Virus record (IMG/VR): IMGVR_UViG_3300048126_000068
Span: 1 to 36,073 of that record
Source of the DNA: a virus
Length of the DNA: 36,073 bases
Reading direction: 5' to 3' (one strand)
Position numbers and translations under genes: made by a program. Positions 1 to 7,944 of the stretch are shown in pieces. A model generated the notes under the pieces. The model ran no database searches. It was not told where the DNA came from and worked only from the letters and a program-made list of their open reading frames with translations. Position 1 is the first letter of the stretch, and each line of letters begins with the position of its first letter.

Positions 1-191
1 CTCGTATAAACTTTTCCACTCATTTAGGAATGCCTCAAAGTCTGGCTTTTCAGTATAACATGCGCTGTTGTTGGCTAGTCCCCGTTGAGGATTATCTTGC
101 CACCACTGGCCTGACTTGCATCGTCGGAGTCTATCGTCAGTGAGGTTAGACAGACTGATGAGAGCGGACCTGCGTACACCGCCGACGACGA
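1..191. repeat. terminal direct repeat, left copy (assembly closure of a circular genome)
   Basis: These 191 bases recur at 35883-36073 with a single difference (G at 64, A at 35946). The repeat lies inside the ribonucleotide reductase gene, and the reading frame continues without a break when the two copies are superimposed. This is what a circular or circularly permuted genome looks like when it is opened at an arbitrary point. It is probably not a biological terminal repeat, because those normally lie between genes. Confidence 0.93.
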
Positions 192-855
192 CGATCTGTG
201 CAATCTTACAGCAGATATCATGACATTCGATGGAGCTAAGTTTACGTCCAGCAGCCTCCCGAAAGACGCTGACTGTGAAGTTGAACAGATCGACAAGAGG
301 CTCTGGACCAGATGCTCTACCGCCGAAGGTCTTAAGGGTTGCCCCTGCAAGTCGTACTCCAGACACGTCCCATTTTGGAAGTTGGCCTGAATACAACAAG
401 CTAATAAGTTCCCGGTAAGCTTTAGCCCATCCAATTTTGCTATCGGCGACGTGTATAACTGAATCGGTATCATGAAATTCCTCTGCTACTTCTGGTAGTT
501 TAGATACGTATTGTCGTTCAACAGAGTATCCTACACCTGTACCGCACATAAGTACGTACATCATCTCATCGAACGCTTTAGGGTGGTCAATAGGTAGGTA
601 GCTACAGTTGAAGCCAGCTACGTTGTCACGGTCAAGAGCGTCACCAGCAGTCATCAACGCTCTCATGCTAGGCATAACACCCATGTCATGAATGTCTGCA
701 AAGATACCGTTAGCCTGCTCTAGTGTTAGCTTACCCTTCTCAATCCAGAAGTTTAAGTAACGGTCAATTGTTTCTTCCCAAGTCTCACGGCGCTGCTCCT
801 CTGGTAGGTAACGTGCGTAGCGTGACTTGTGAATGTATTGTTGATATGCGTCCAT
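1..855 (-). CDS. nrdJ: class II (B12-dependent) ribonucleoside-triphosphate reductase, N-terminal part
   Basis: First 285 codons of a monomeric adenosylcobalamin-dependent ribonucleotide reductase, which turns ribonucleotides into deoxyribonucleotides for phage DNA synthesis. The gene runs off base 1 and continues from 35882 down to 34866, giving 623 residues in all. The Lactobacillus leichmannii enzyme has 739, so this is a compact phage form. This part carries the first redox cysteine (C84 in AGFNCSYLPI, matching C119 of the Lactobacillus enzyme) and the glycine-rich MCGTGVGYSVERQ segment. The ATG at 855 follows a GAGAGG ribosome site and shares one base with the TAA of the upstream gene (TAATG), implying coupled translation. 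Class II enzymes need no oxygen and no separate small subunit. Confidence 0.95.
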   Translation of the reverse strand, partial: MDAYQQYIHKSRYARYLPEEQRRETWEETIDRYLNFWIEKGKLTLEQANGIFADIHDMGVMPSMRALMTAGDALDRDNVAGFNCSYLPIDHPKAFDEMMYVLMCGTGVGYSVERQYVSKLPEVAEEFHDTDSVIHVADSKIGWAKAYRELISLLYSGQLPKWDVSGVRLAGATLKTFGGRASGPEPLVDLFNFTVSVFREAAGRKLSSIECHDICCKIAQIVVVGGVRRSALISLSNLTDDRLRRCKSGQWWQDNPQRGLANNSACYTEKPDFEAFLNEWKSLYE

Positions 856-1097
856 TAAGATTGCACCTCTCTGTCTAGCAGTAATTGAATGTAGTGCATG
901 GCTTTACGTAGATCCTCGACACCGTTCTTGTCACGCCATCGGGTTATGTACTTTACTACGTTAGCCTCACACCAATCAAGGTTATTGTCAATAATAAAAT
1001 CGATAGGTTGAATGTTATAACGTGCGTAATGGTGTCCGCCCACTTGTCTTTTGCGGGCATCGTCCCACTGTTTAGGTGTTGCATTGTCAATACTCAT
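855..1097 (-). CDS. DUF3310-type small phage protein
   Basis: An 80-residue protein with the pattern HYxxYxIQPIDFI...CEANVVKYITRWRDKNGVEDLRKAMHYIQLLL, typical of the DUF3310 family found widely in tailed phages beside nucleotide-metabolism genes. Some databases call these 'nucleotide kinase', but I see no P-loop, so no enzymatic role is claimed. The start overlaps the stop of the metallophosphoesterase (ATGA) and the stop overlaps the reductase start (TAATG), so it is wedged into a coupled translation chain. The family call is from memory of the conserved core; the function is unknown. Confidence 0.85.
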   Translation of the reverse strand: MSIDNATPKQWDDARKRQVGGHHYARYNIQPIDFIIDNNLDWCEANVVKYITRWRDKNGVEDLRKAMHYIQLLLDREVQS

Positions 1098-1858
1098 CCA
1101 TACTTCCTTTTAAGATAACTCATGCTAATAGGTAGCTCATCAAAGGAACCGTTGTCTACCTCGTTTAGCATCCATATTCCAGACCAGCTACCGTTCGTTT
1201 GAGGGTTTAAGTAGCCTTCACTGTGGTTGTAATATATACCAGCAAACAATCCAGTGATGTTACTACCGTCTGCCTTACGTGCGTAGGCTATGTCTCTGTC
1301 TTGGACGTGTCCCATGATGCACGACATGAACTTCTTTTGCAACATGAGTTTTGCACAGGTGACTGGTCTGCCCATGACTCCGCTCGTGAAGTAGTGACAG
1401 TACGCGATGCCATCAATGATGATTGGTTGTAGAAAAGGGATAACCTCCCATCCTGCTTCTTCCAATAAGAAATGATCATAGCTCATAAGTCCTTCTAGTT
1501 TTGGATCAGATTCAATAGCACGTTCGATCCGCTGTTCGTGGTTACCTAACAAGAATACCATCCGTGGTGTCCATGTCTTCTTCTTGTTACTACGCAAGCG
1601 TTCCTTCTCTGCTTCGATAGGCGCTAGGAAATGCTCCATAGCGTTCTGCCCTGCTCGTATGTCTCGTGTGTACCGCCGTCCTTCAAAGGACTTTTTACCT
1701 ACGTCATAGCTACTGAGACTTTCCATGTCCCAGTGATCCCCCAGATGAATGATAACGTCAGGCTTTGTTGCGGCTGCATACTTACCAGCCCAGTACAAAT
1801 GATCAACACTGTTACCGGGCTTGACTTGCGTATCAGGTATTACTAGGTGTCTCGTCAT
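1094..1858 (-). CDS. calcineurin-like metallophosphoesterase
   Basis: A 254-residue protein with the metal-binding motifs of the calcineurin-like phosphoesterase superfamily: PDTQ near the N-terminus (in place of the usual DxH), LGDHWD (GDxxD), LGNHEQR (GNHE) and MGHVQD (GHxQ). Such enzymes use two metal ions to hydrolyse phosphomonoesters or phosphodiesters. Similar genes sit beside T7-type replication genes in marine podoviruses, including SIO1-like phages, but their natural substrate is unknown. Four-base overlaps on both sides place it inside the replication operon. Q for H in the first motif may alter metal binding or specificity. Confidence 0.88.
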   Translation of the reverse strand: MTRHLVIPDTQVKPGNSVDHLYWAGKYAAATKPDVIIHLGDHWDMESLSSYDVGKKSFEGRRYTRDIRAGQNAMEHFLAPIEAEKERLRSNKKKTWTPRMVFLLGNHEQRIERAIESDPKLEGLMSYDHFLLEEAGWEVIPFLQPIIIDGIAYCHYFTSGVMGRPVTCAKLMLQKKFMSCIMGHVQDRDIAYARKADGSNITGLFAGIYYNHSEGYLNPQTNGSWSGIWMLNEVDNGSFDELPISMSYLKRKYG

Positions 1859-2262
1859 TGCTTTTTACTCCATCCGACAGGACAGGTTTCTGGTGTGTAC
1901 CATGCGAAACCTTGCTTCTCTGCCCATTCTTGCATGGTGTATCGTGTCCCGTCAGCTCTACGTCTTGCTCCGGGCATTGCAGTTCTTGGGTTCTGGAAGA
2001 CAAAGACCAACTCCTCCTTCTCCCCAAGGCTGCTGTTAATGTCAACATATTTCCTCGCCTCTGCGCGGTCACGGAACCTCCCTTTAGCTTCAATATATAT
2101 AGTAGAATGTGTACTGTAATATACAAAGTCAGGCTCGTACGTCTTGACTTGGGTATATGTTAACTTACCAACATGGTACTCGCATCGTCTGAACTTCTGG
2201 TGAAGGTCATACTCGAACCAGCTATCGTACCCTTTAGGTATGTTACGCTTCGTTCTCTTCAC
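1855..2262 (-). CDS. T7 endonuclease I-like Holliday junction resolvase
   Basis: About 135 residues resembling T7 gp3. The PD-(D/E)XK active site is visible as E17 in SWFEYDL, D in YEPDF and ExK in YIEAKGRF; in T7 these are E20, D55, E65 and K67. T7 gp3 resolves branched DNA and helps degrade host DNA. I chose the GTG at 2262, preceded by GGGAAAGA, because it puts the first catalytic Glu at about the same distance from the N-terminus as in T7. An alternative start at 2328 adds 22 residues and would overlap the exonuclease gene by 86 bases instead of 20. The stop overlaps the phosphoesterase start (ATGA). Confidence 0.88.
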   Translation of the reverse strand: MKRTKRNIPKGYDSWFEYDLHQKFRRCEYHVGKLTYTQVKTYEPDFVYYSTHSTIYIEAKGRFRDRAEARKYVDINSSLGEKEELVFVFQNPRTAMPGARRRADGTRYTMQEWAEKQGFAWYTPETCPVGWSKKQ

Positions 2263-2935
2263 TTGGTCTTTCCCATAGTTGATTAGGTTCACGACGTAGC
2301 CAGAGCAGCCTAGCGTTCTCAATGACACGCTCTTCAGACTCTAACAACTCAACACACTTGTTGAACATCTCTATCTCTGACAGTCCTTCAAGGATCTTCT
2401 GAGACTTCTTGTCACCAATACCATACACACCGACAATGTTATCAGCTTTGTCACCCATGATGATTTGACGATAGAAGAACAACAGACCTTCCTTTTCATT
2501 AACAGAAGTCAGTTGACGTTTGTTGAAATTGTAGTGTCTGCACGGTACTTGTTGGAAGTCCTTGTCAAGACTAACAATGATGCTGTCAGGAGTAGCGGTA
2601 GCGTCGATAGCAATCAAGTCATCAGCTTCCTCGTCCTCTGTAACAACAGCATTCCAATCTTTGATAAGGTACTCACGTATAGCTTGCAAGTGTACAGGCT
2701 TTTCTTTGTCCTTACGGTTACCCTTGTAAGGCGCAGTCACAGCTATGTCGTTACGAAAGTTACCCTTTCCTGTCAGGTAGACACGGTAGTCAGGCTCGCC
2801 ATCTATCATAGTGTATAGATCACTTACCAGATCAGACAAGAAACTGCCCGTAGTATAACAGGCAGTCTTGGCTGACTCATCGTTGCACTTGAATGCACAA
2901 CGATAAGCCACGATGTCACCGTCGATCAGGATCAC
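2243..2935 (-). CDS. 5'-3' exonuclease (PIN/H3TH fold, T7 gp6-like role)
   Basis: A 230-residue FLAP/5'-3' exonuclease. It begins with the metal-binding LIDGDIVAY, followed by EDEEADDLIAI, the SLDKDFQQV acidic cluster, and a helix-hairpin-helix segment MGDKADNIVGVYGIGDKKSQKIL that grips the DNA backbone. In T7 the equivalent enzyme removes RNA primers and digests host DNA to feed nucleotide pools. It overlaps the ssDNA-binding gene by four bases, and its 3' end overlaps the resolvase gene. The motif set is complete, so it is probably active. Confidence 0.93.
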   Translation of the reverse strand: MILIDGDIVAYRCAFKCNDESAKTACYTTGSFLSDLVSDLYTMIDGEPDYRVYLTGKGNFRNDIAVTAPYKGNRKDKEKPVHLQAIREYLIKDWNAVVTEDEEADDLIAIDATATPDSIIVSLDKDFQQVPCRHYNFNKRQLTSVNEKEGLLFFYRQIIMGDKADNIVGVYGIGDKKSQKILEGLSEIEMFNKCVELLESEERVIENARLLWLRREPNQLWERPSEENEA

Positions 2936-3336
2936 AACGCTTCCGCTTCAGAGACTGAGTTGTCAGCGTATTCGATAAGGTTAGTAACCTTCATCTTGAT
3001 CATGGATGGTGAACGTCCAGTACCAACAGACCAGTCATAGTATCCTACAACAGCGATAGCTTCAGATCCGTTAGCGATAAGAACATCTTCAGGAATCTCA
3101 ACACCGTTCTCATCTGTTAGACGCATAGGGTTGTTGCTCTTCATAGTGATAAAGAAGCCACGGTCATCACCCTTGTTGCTAGGTGCAATACCCATCTCTT
3201 CGATGGCCTCAACAGCTTTATCGCTGAGGTTACCAAGTTGTACCTGATACTTGTTACTGAACTTATTAAGCTTGTTACGCTCACACCAGTAGACGGTACC
3301 GCGTACAGTGATGGGTGGTAGTTTGTTTGCAGACAT
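2932..3336 (-). CDS. probable single-stranded DNA-binding protein
   Basis: A 134-residue protein beginning with an OB-fold-like strand pattern (ITVRGTVYWCERNKLNKFSNKYQVQLG) and ending in an acidic tail (NSVSEAEAL), as in T7 gp2.5 and other phage SSBs whose tails contact polymerase and helicase. It sits between the DNA polymerase and the 5'-3' exonuclease, where T7-type phages often carry their SSB. A strong AAGGAG site lies just after the polymerase stop, suggesting high expression, as an SSB needs. The function is inferred from context and overall look; no unique SSB motif is visible. Confidence 0.65.
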   Translation of the reverse strand: MSANKLPPITVRGTVYWCERNKLNKFSNKYQVQLGNLSDKAVEAIEEMGIAPSNKGDDRGFFITMKSNNPMRLTDENGVEIPEDVLIANGSEAIAVVGYYDWSVGTGRSPSMIKMKVTNLIEYADNSVSEAEAL

Positions 3337-3346
3337 AAGTTTCTCC

Positions 3347-4987
3347 TTAATGTGTCTCTGCCCAATTGTTACCTACTCTATACTCGCCGTCTAAGGGACA
3401 CCGTAGGCTGAGTGTCTCACCGGCGATTCTGATTGCACGTACACCTATACGTCCGACTGTGTCAGCGTAGTGGGCAGGTGTTTCTATCTGCCATTCATCG
3501 TGTACGTTTGCTACAAATCTATGTGGTATGTTGCGTAGTTTATCTGACAAGTGTACCAAAGCTTGCTTCATAACAATAGCCCCGGCACCTTGTAGTAATG
3601 TATTCAGTGCGGCGTGTTCTGATCTGACTCTGAGCTTTCGTCCGTCGAGTCCAGTAAGGATGCCTGATGCAGCCTGTCCGTGAGTATCTCTTCTAACTCT
3701 TTCAAGAGACGGCGTGTTAGAAAGAAATGTTTCTTTAAGTCTGCGTCCAGTAACGCTATTTCCTCCAACGATAGCTCCGATCTTAGCATCTCCGGCTCCA
3801 TACAGAAACGCATAAATGAATGTTTTCGCAAGAGGGCGGCTCTCAAGTTTAGCTGCTCGTTGATTAGCTGTATGAATATCGCCATTGAGTAGTTCATTAG
3901 TATAGTTCTCGTCGTCCATGTAGTGAGCTAACATACGTAACTCTAAACCGCTGGCGTCTATACCAACCAACTTGTTACCTTCATCCACTGTCCAGCATGA
4001 GCGGCACTCAGTACCGAACGGTGCAGATACTGCTGGTACTTGTGCCATGTTAGGTGACTGGTGTGTCATACGTCCTGTCACAGCTCCGTTGGTAATGACT
4101 CTACCGTGTACTCTACCATCGTCCTTGACAGCTTTCAACCATGAATCTATCTGAGCTACTCGCTTCTGCAACATCATGTAACGTGCAACTGCTTTGGCTT
4201 CGGGAAGGTCTATACTGTCCAACACCTTCTCGTCAACGATGATATTACCCTTCTCAGTCTTCTTGTCAAACTTAACACCAAGACCCTGTAGTCGCTCTGC
4301 AATCTGCTTACGTGATCCGGGATTGAACACAGTGACTTTGTCCTTCAGTCGCTTACCTGTCTTCTCAGAGATACGTTCTTCAACAATAGGTGGGAAGATA
4401 GCTTGTAACTCTGCTTCGATGTTGTTCATCTCAAACATAAGATCCATCATCAACTTCTCAGCGAAGGGTGTATCCAACTTGAAGCCGTTACGCTCCTGCT
4501 CAGTCACGACCCAGCCTACACGATGCTCAAGATCAATACACTCCTTCGAGAAACCTTCCTTGCGTAGCTGTAGTTCAAGCCACTTGTGTACACGCTCAGT
4601 CAGTTCAACGTCAGCGATACAGTACTCGATCATCTCGTCTGTTAGTCCACCGTCGTAGTCTGTAAAGTCGAGCTTGCCTGTTCCTCCAAGGATTGTTCCC
4701 CAGTTACGCAGTGAATGTCCACCTTCTTGGCTTGGATTGTAGAGTCTGGAGAGGTATAGAGTATCCACAACAAGATGCCTAGGAATGCGTACGTCCCAAA
4801 CACTATCGAGAACACGGCAATCAAATCCAATGAGATTATGTCCGATAACTTGTTCCGCATCATGCAACACCTTCTTCAAAGACTCTGGCGTCGTATGTAC
4901 TTGGGTGCTGTTCTTCACCTTCGTAACGGCACACCAGATCGTTGAGTGATCCAAAGTAGTTTCTATATCCAAGTAACAGGTATTCAT
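3347..4987 (-). CDS. family A DNA polymerase with 3'-5' exonuclease (T7 gp5-like)
   Basis: About 546 residues. The proofreading domain has all three motifs: LDIET (Exo I), IGHNLIGFD (Exo II) and YCIADVEL (Exo III). The polymerase domain has motif A GIDASGLELRMLAHY, motif B RPLAKTFIYAFLYGAG and motif C VHDEW with the catalytic Asp. The residue matching Phe762 of E. coli Pol I (Tyr526 of T7) is Tyr392. At roughly 550 residues it is shorter than T7 gp5 (about 700). I chose the ATG at 4987, which has GAGAG five bases upstream and starts MNTCYLDIE. An in-frame ATG at 4999 has no clear ribosome site. Host thioredoxin as a processivity factor is neither supported nor excluded. Confidence 0.95.
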   Translation of the reverse strand: MNTCYLDIETTLDHSTIWCAVTKVKNSTQVHTTPESLKKVLHDAEQVIGHNLIGFDCRVLDSVWDVRIPRHLVVDTLYLSRLYNPSQEGGHSLRNWGTILGGTGKLDFTDYDGGLTDEMIEYCIADVELTERVHKWLELQLRKEGFSKECIDLEHRVGWVVTEQERNGFKLDTPFAEKLMMDLMFEMNNIEAELQAIFPPIVEERISEKTGKRLKDKVTVFNPGSRKQIAERLQGLGVKFDKKTEKGNIIVDEKVLDSIDLPEAKAVARYMMLQKRVAQIDSWLKAVKDDGRVHGRVITNGAVTGRMTHQSPNMAQVPAVSAPFGTECRSCWTVDEGNKLVGIDASGLELRMLAHYMDDENYTNELLNGDIHTANQRAAKLESRPLAKTFIYAFLYGAGDAKIGAIVGGNSVTGRRLKETFLSNTPSLERVRRDTHGQAASGILTGLDGRKLRVRSEHAALNTLLQGAGAIVMKQALVHLSDKLRNIPHRFVANVHDEWQIETPAHYADTVGRIGVRAIRIAGETLSLRCPLDGEYRVGNNWAETH

Positions 4988-5025
4988 CGTATCTCTCATT
5001 CAGTTCGTTACGTTCAGTCTTATGG

Positions 5026-5268
5026 TTAAACTTCTGGTAAGTCTCCGTCAACTGTTCCTGTTCCAATATCCAAGTCCCAATCTTGCTCATGGTGTATCAT
5101 CTCCTCTATGTCTGCGAGTGTTCGTAGATCTGCACGGTCAATCACATCTCCGTCATCTAAACTAACAGCGAAACATTTGTTGCACAAGTCTACAAACTCT
5201 TGGCTAACAGCGAATCGTCTTGTAGCTTCGTAGTCTGTTAGCTCTACGTCACACGCTATACATCTCAC
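5026..5268 (-). CDS. small zinc-ribbon-like protein
   Basis: An 80-residue acidic protein with two CxxC knuckles (C3-x2-C6 and C29-x2-C32), enough to bind one zinc ion. It lies between the PD-(D/E)XK nuclease and the DNA polymerase and overlaps the nuclease stop by four bases (ATGA), so it belongs to the replication operon. I cannot name a family. A zinc-dependent protein-protein or DNA contact is likely from the cysteine pairs alone. Confidence 0.7.
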   Translation of the reverse strand: MRCIACDVELTDYEATRRFAVSQEFVDLCNKCFAVSLDDGDVIDRADLRTLADIEEMIHHEQDWDLDIGTGTVDGDLPEV

Positions 5269-5738
5269 AACATCAAATCCTCTAACTGATTTATTCTAAG
5301 GTTGTAGCAGTTAGCTCGAACAATGAATCCATTATCACCGTCCTGTTCCCCTTTCTTCAAGAATCTAGCATCCTCAAAATACTTGTCTTTGTCAAGCCAT
5401 CCAAGAACATACAGATCACCTTGACGTATGTAACGAGTGAACAAATACTTATCACATTGCTGGTGCAGTGATGTTTCTGCAATGCTGCAATCGTAGTAGT
5501 CCTTTGGTGGAACCGTTGTCTCTTTTGTTTTAACGTCAATGGTGATGCCGTTCCACGTCAAGTCATAGTCCTTGCAAGGCGTACGTTCACAGCCTAAATA
5601 ATCAGCCAGCATAATCTCTGCCAAGAAACCAACAGCATTACCAGCACCTTTACGAATGCTGTTGCGTATCGCCCCCATCTCAGCAGACTCAGTTAATGCT
5701 TTCTCTTTCTGTTCATCAGTAGGTGTAAGAGTAATCAT
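5265..5738 (-). CDS. PD-(D/E)XK-type nuclease, putative
   Basis: A 157-residue protein with a plausible restriction-endonuclease-like core: a helix with Glu (GFLAEIMLADYLG), then DYDLTWNGITIDVKTKE, where the Asp of YDL and the D-V-K of IDVKTK match D-x(n)-(D/E)xK. Two conserved-looking cysteines follow. Its position between primase-helicase and DNA polymerase suggests DNA processing during replication or host DNA breakdown. It overlaps both neighbours by four bases. The superfamily call rests on motif spacing, and I do not recognise the specific family. Confidence 0.6.
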   Translation of the reverse strand: MITLTPTDEQKEKALTESAEMGAIRNSIRKGAGNAVGFLAEIMLADYLGCERTPCKDYDLTWNGITIDVKTKETTVPPKDYYDCSIAETSLHQQCDKYLFTRYIRQGDLYVLGWLDKDKYFEDARFLKKGEQDGDNGFIVRANCYNLRINQLEDLML

Positions 5739-7354
5739 AACGGTTTCTCCTCACGTTCCTCACGCTGTGTTAATCGTCCAGTTGCCTCGTTGTAGAATAC
5801 CTCACACGCCTTGCCTGTCTTACCCGTGTACCTGTTCTTCAACACACGCAGCACGGTCGTGTTTCTGACAACGGGATCATCACTCTGACTATTACGTTCA
5901 GCACCAATGACCGCATCAGAGAGCTGTGCAATCGACGCAGAGCCACGTAACATACCAAGGCTAGTGACAGCGCCGTCCTCCAATTGCTTCCCTTCAGGGC
6001 GTCGTAGGTGGCTCACAAGGAACATACAAATACCCATCTCCTGTACGAACGTACGTAGCTTAGTCATGATCATGTCCAAGGCACGTCGTTCATCACCGTT
6101 GCTCTGGTCAGACACCAAGATAGAGACGTGATCGAGTACGATGTACCTCACGCCTAGTACCTTGACGAAGTATCTCATACGGCCCAGTACGTTTTCTATC
6201 TCGTTACTACCGAAGTGTTCCCACAGATAGACACGGTTCTCATAGTCCATCGTATCGTACACAAGGTCAATGTCTTGGTCGTCGTACTCACAGTCAGGTA
6301 GGTGGATAGGTTTGTTCAGTTCAAGACCGACAAGCCCACGCATGGTACGCTCAGGTGTCTCTTCAAGAAACATTAGACCAAGGTTGTCCTCAGACTGCGC
6401 CATGATGGAGCTAACAATCTCACGTAGGAGTGTTGACTTACCTAGTCCAGAGCCTGCACAGATCGTCACCAGCTCCGCCGTGCGTATACCGTACAGATGT
6501 TTGTTCAGTCCCTCGAATGGGTACTGTACCTCTGCCTTGGTGAGTGGCTTCTTAATCAGATCACGTAGCTCACCAGCACCCACGATACCTTCAGGTGTGT
6601 AAGGCTGGGCAGACCAGAACACTTTGGTGTACATCTCCGCCTGATTGTTAACAAGATAATCACACGCATCCTTGTAGCCGTTGACGTGCTTAACAATCCT
6701 TGCCTTGTTACCGAACAGATCAGCACACTCCTTCGCTGCCTTCTGTCCCGGCTCGTCAGCATCGAAACAAATAACAATGTTCTCGAAGCTGTTCAGCCAA
6801 TCATAAAAAAGGCGACAGTCCTTTGCCGCCGACGTTGCACCGTTACGGACACTGACAACGGGATACTTACTACCTGTCATTTGGTGAGCCGCTAACGCAT
6901 CATACTCACCTTCAACGATAGTCACATACTTACCACCTTCAGGGAACAAGTGTTGGCCATACATTCCTGCGTTCTTCCAATCTCCAACGATGCTGAAACG
7001 CTTGTCAGGGTTACGAACCTTGGCAGCTATCGGCTTTGTTGGATCGTCAGGGTTGTAGTAACCGAATGTTGTAACTTCACCTTGCTTGAGTGCTGCGTAC
7101 TTCTTCGCCGTCGTTCCTGTAATGAGACGGTCAGTAATCGTACGGTACTCCGCTGTGATTAACCGATGTTCTGTCTGACTGAACGATGGCTTTGGCGCAT
7201 CGCTGATAGATCCTAGCTCTCTCACGTTATCCTTCGTTGCGGCTTTGGTGTACTTGCTACAGTTAAAACAATAACTAGAGCCGTCCTCGTTGTACGATAA
7301 CGCATCACTGCTACCGCAATCTGAACACGGCTGGTGCGTCTCAGTGAATGCCAT
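5735..7354 (-). CDS. T7 gp4-like primase-helicase
   Basis: A 539-residue bifunctional primase-helicase. The zinc-binding domain has C10, C13, C29 and C32, exactly the CxxC-x15-CxxC spacing of T7 gp4. The TOPRIM primase core shows VEGEYDALAAH and CFDADEPGQ. The hexameric RecA-like helicase has Walker A GSGLGKST (about 301-308), Walker B YIVLDH (about 404-409) and the SHLRRP motif. The C-terminus is charged (REEREEKPL). I chose the ATG at 7354, with CAGGA five bases upstream. An upstream in-frame start at 7390 would overlap the previous gene by 50 bases instead of 14. Key residues are intact. Confidence 0.96.
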   Translation of the reverse strand: MAFTETHQPCSDCGSSDALSYNEDGSSYCFNCSKYTKAATKDNVRELGSISDAPKPSFSQTEHRLITAEYRTITDRLITGTTAKKYAALKQGEVTTFGYYNPDDPTKPIAAKVRNPDKRFSIVGDWKNAGMYGQHLFPEGGKYVTIVEGEYDALAAHQMTGSKYPVVSVRNGATSAAKDCRLFYDWLNSFENIVICFDADEPGQKAAKECADLFGNKARIVKHVNGYKDACDYLVNNQAEMYTKVFWSAQPYTPEGIVGAGELRDLIKKPLTKAEVQYPFEGLNKHLYGIRTAELVTICAGSGLGKSTLLREIVSSIMAQSEDNLGLMFLEETPERTMRGLVGLELNKPIHLPDCEYDDQDIDLVYDTMDYENRVYLWEHFGSNEIENVLGRMRYFVKVLGVRYIVLDHVSILVSDQSNGDERRALDMIMTKLRTFVQEMGICMFLVSHLRRPEGKQLEDGAVTSLGMLRGSASIAQLSDAVIGAERNSQSDDPVVRNTTVLRVLKNRYTGKTGKACEVFYNEATGRLTQREEREEKPL

Positions 7355-7523
7355 AACGTCCTGCCCCCATGTCAGTGTAAAGCTCGTCAACTTCTTCGTC
7401 GTCCATTGCTTCTAACAAGTCAGTAAAGAAACCACCTGCAATGTTCATAGCTTCAATGAGCGTTAACGTCTCAAGCTGTCGTTCAACAAGCTCACTTACT
7501 TTCTGTTCTTTAGAGATACTCAT
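7341..7523 (-). CDS. small acidic hypothetical protein
   Basis: Sixty residues, acidic and largely helical by composition (SELVERQLETLTLIEAMNI, then a DDEEVDELYTDMG stretch). It is preceded by AAGG about ten bases upstream and by a possible promoter at 7581-7611, making it the first gene downstream of that signal. Its 3' end overlaps the primase-helicase start by 14 bases. No family recognised; it may simply be an early small protein that binds a host or replication factor. Confidence 0.6.
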   Translation of the reverse strand: MSISKEQKVSELVERQLETLTLIEAMNIAGGFFTDLLEAMDDEEVDELYTDMGAGRYGIH

Positions 7524-7580
7524 AGGTTAAATACCTTATAAGATAATATTTTTAAATTAAACTTTTCTGCTTCTGTATAG

Positions 7581-7611
7581 ATTATAAACACAGCTTACAG
7601 TTCTTCGTCAA
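7581..7611 (-). promoter_or_regulatory. possible sigma-70 promoter for the replication operon
   Basis: On the minus strand, TTGACG (7611-7606) is followed 19 bases later by a perfect TATAAT (7586-7581). The -35 matches consensus at five of six positions. The spacer is two bases longer than ideal, which lowers confidence. It overlaps the end of the preceding small gene and falls in the only sizeable gap (7524-7594) among the minus-strand genes. It could boost transcription of primase-helicase, polymerase and downstream genes. Confidence 0.42.
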
Positions 7612-7777
7612 CAATGTGTTCAACAATTTTATCGTAGACGTGTTGATCAATCATCTCGACCAGCTCGACGCCGTGCCACTTGACAGAGTCGAGGACGATC
7701 AACCCATCCTCGCTGGTAAACTCTACGGTAATGTCAACTAGTATTTCTACGTCAAACAGATTACATTCACCCCTCAT
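7595..7777 (-). CDS. small hypothetical protein
   Basis: Sixty residues, acidic, with alternating hydrophobic positions suggesting a small beta-sheet followed by a helix (VEILVDITVEFTSEDGLIVLDSVKWHGVELVEMI). It starts at an ATG that overlaps the stop of the 53-residue gene upstream (ATGA), with GTGAGG five bases before it. No family recognised. Confidence 0.6.
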   Translation of the reverse strand: MRGECNLFDVEILVDITVEFTSEDGLIVLDSVKWHGVELVEMIDQHVYDKIVEHIVDEEL

Positions 7778-7935
7778 AAAACCTCACTCGTATGCTTGAC
7801 AATTCTGTATCGTTTACCATTGTCCCGCTTTGTTTGCACGTAATACTTCGCTTCGCCTACGTCGTCCGTTGAAAACACCTGTGACCAAACATCGTCGTAT
7901 AACTCAACTACATATATTGTATTAACACCAATCAT
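7774..7935 (-). CDS. small hypothetical protein (53 aa)
   Basis: A 53-residue reading frame starting MIGVNTIYVVELYDDVWSQV and ending RIVKHTSEVL. It is supported by an excellent ribosome site (AGGAGTGAG, four bases from the ATG) and by a four-base ATGA overlap with the next gene. Without it this stretch would be a 168-base hole in an otherwise gapless operon. The last part (EAKYYVQTKRDNGKRYRIVK) is basic and strand-rich. No family recognised. Confidence 0.7.
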   Translation of the reverse strand: MIGVNTIYVVELYDDVWSQVFSTDDVGEAKYYVQTKRDNGKRYRIVKHTSEVL

Positions 7936-7944
7936 GTCTCACTC

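Noticed and set aside
75-473. Minus-strand frame of 132 codons inside the reductase
   Set aside because: It is out of frame with the reductase, whose translation is continuous with conserved motifs through this stretch.
4860-5090. Minus-strand frame of 76 codons covering the gap between the zinc-ribbon gene and the DNA polymerase
   Set aside because: It overlaps the polymerase start by more than 120 bases and the zinc-ribbon gene by 65, has no good ribosome site, and resembles nothing. Both overlapped genes are well supported.
7795-7823. TTGACA on the plus strand within the minus-strand small genes, preceded by ATGC as in the late promoters
   Set aside because: No acceptable -10 at 16-19 bases and no plus-strand gene downstream.
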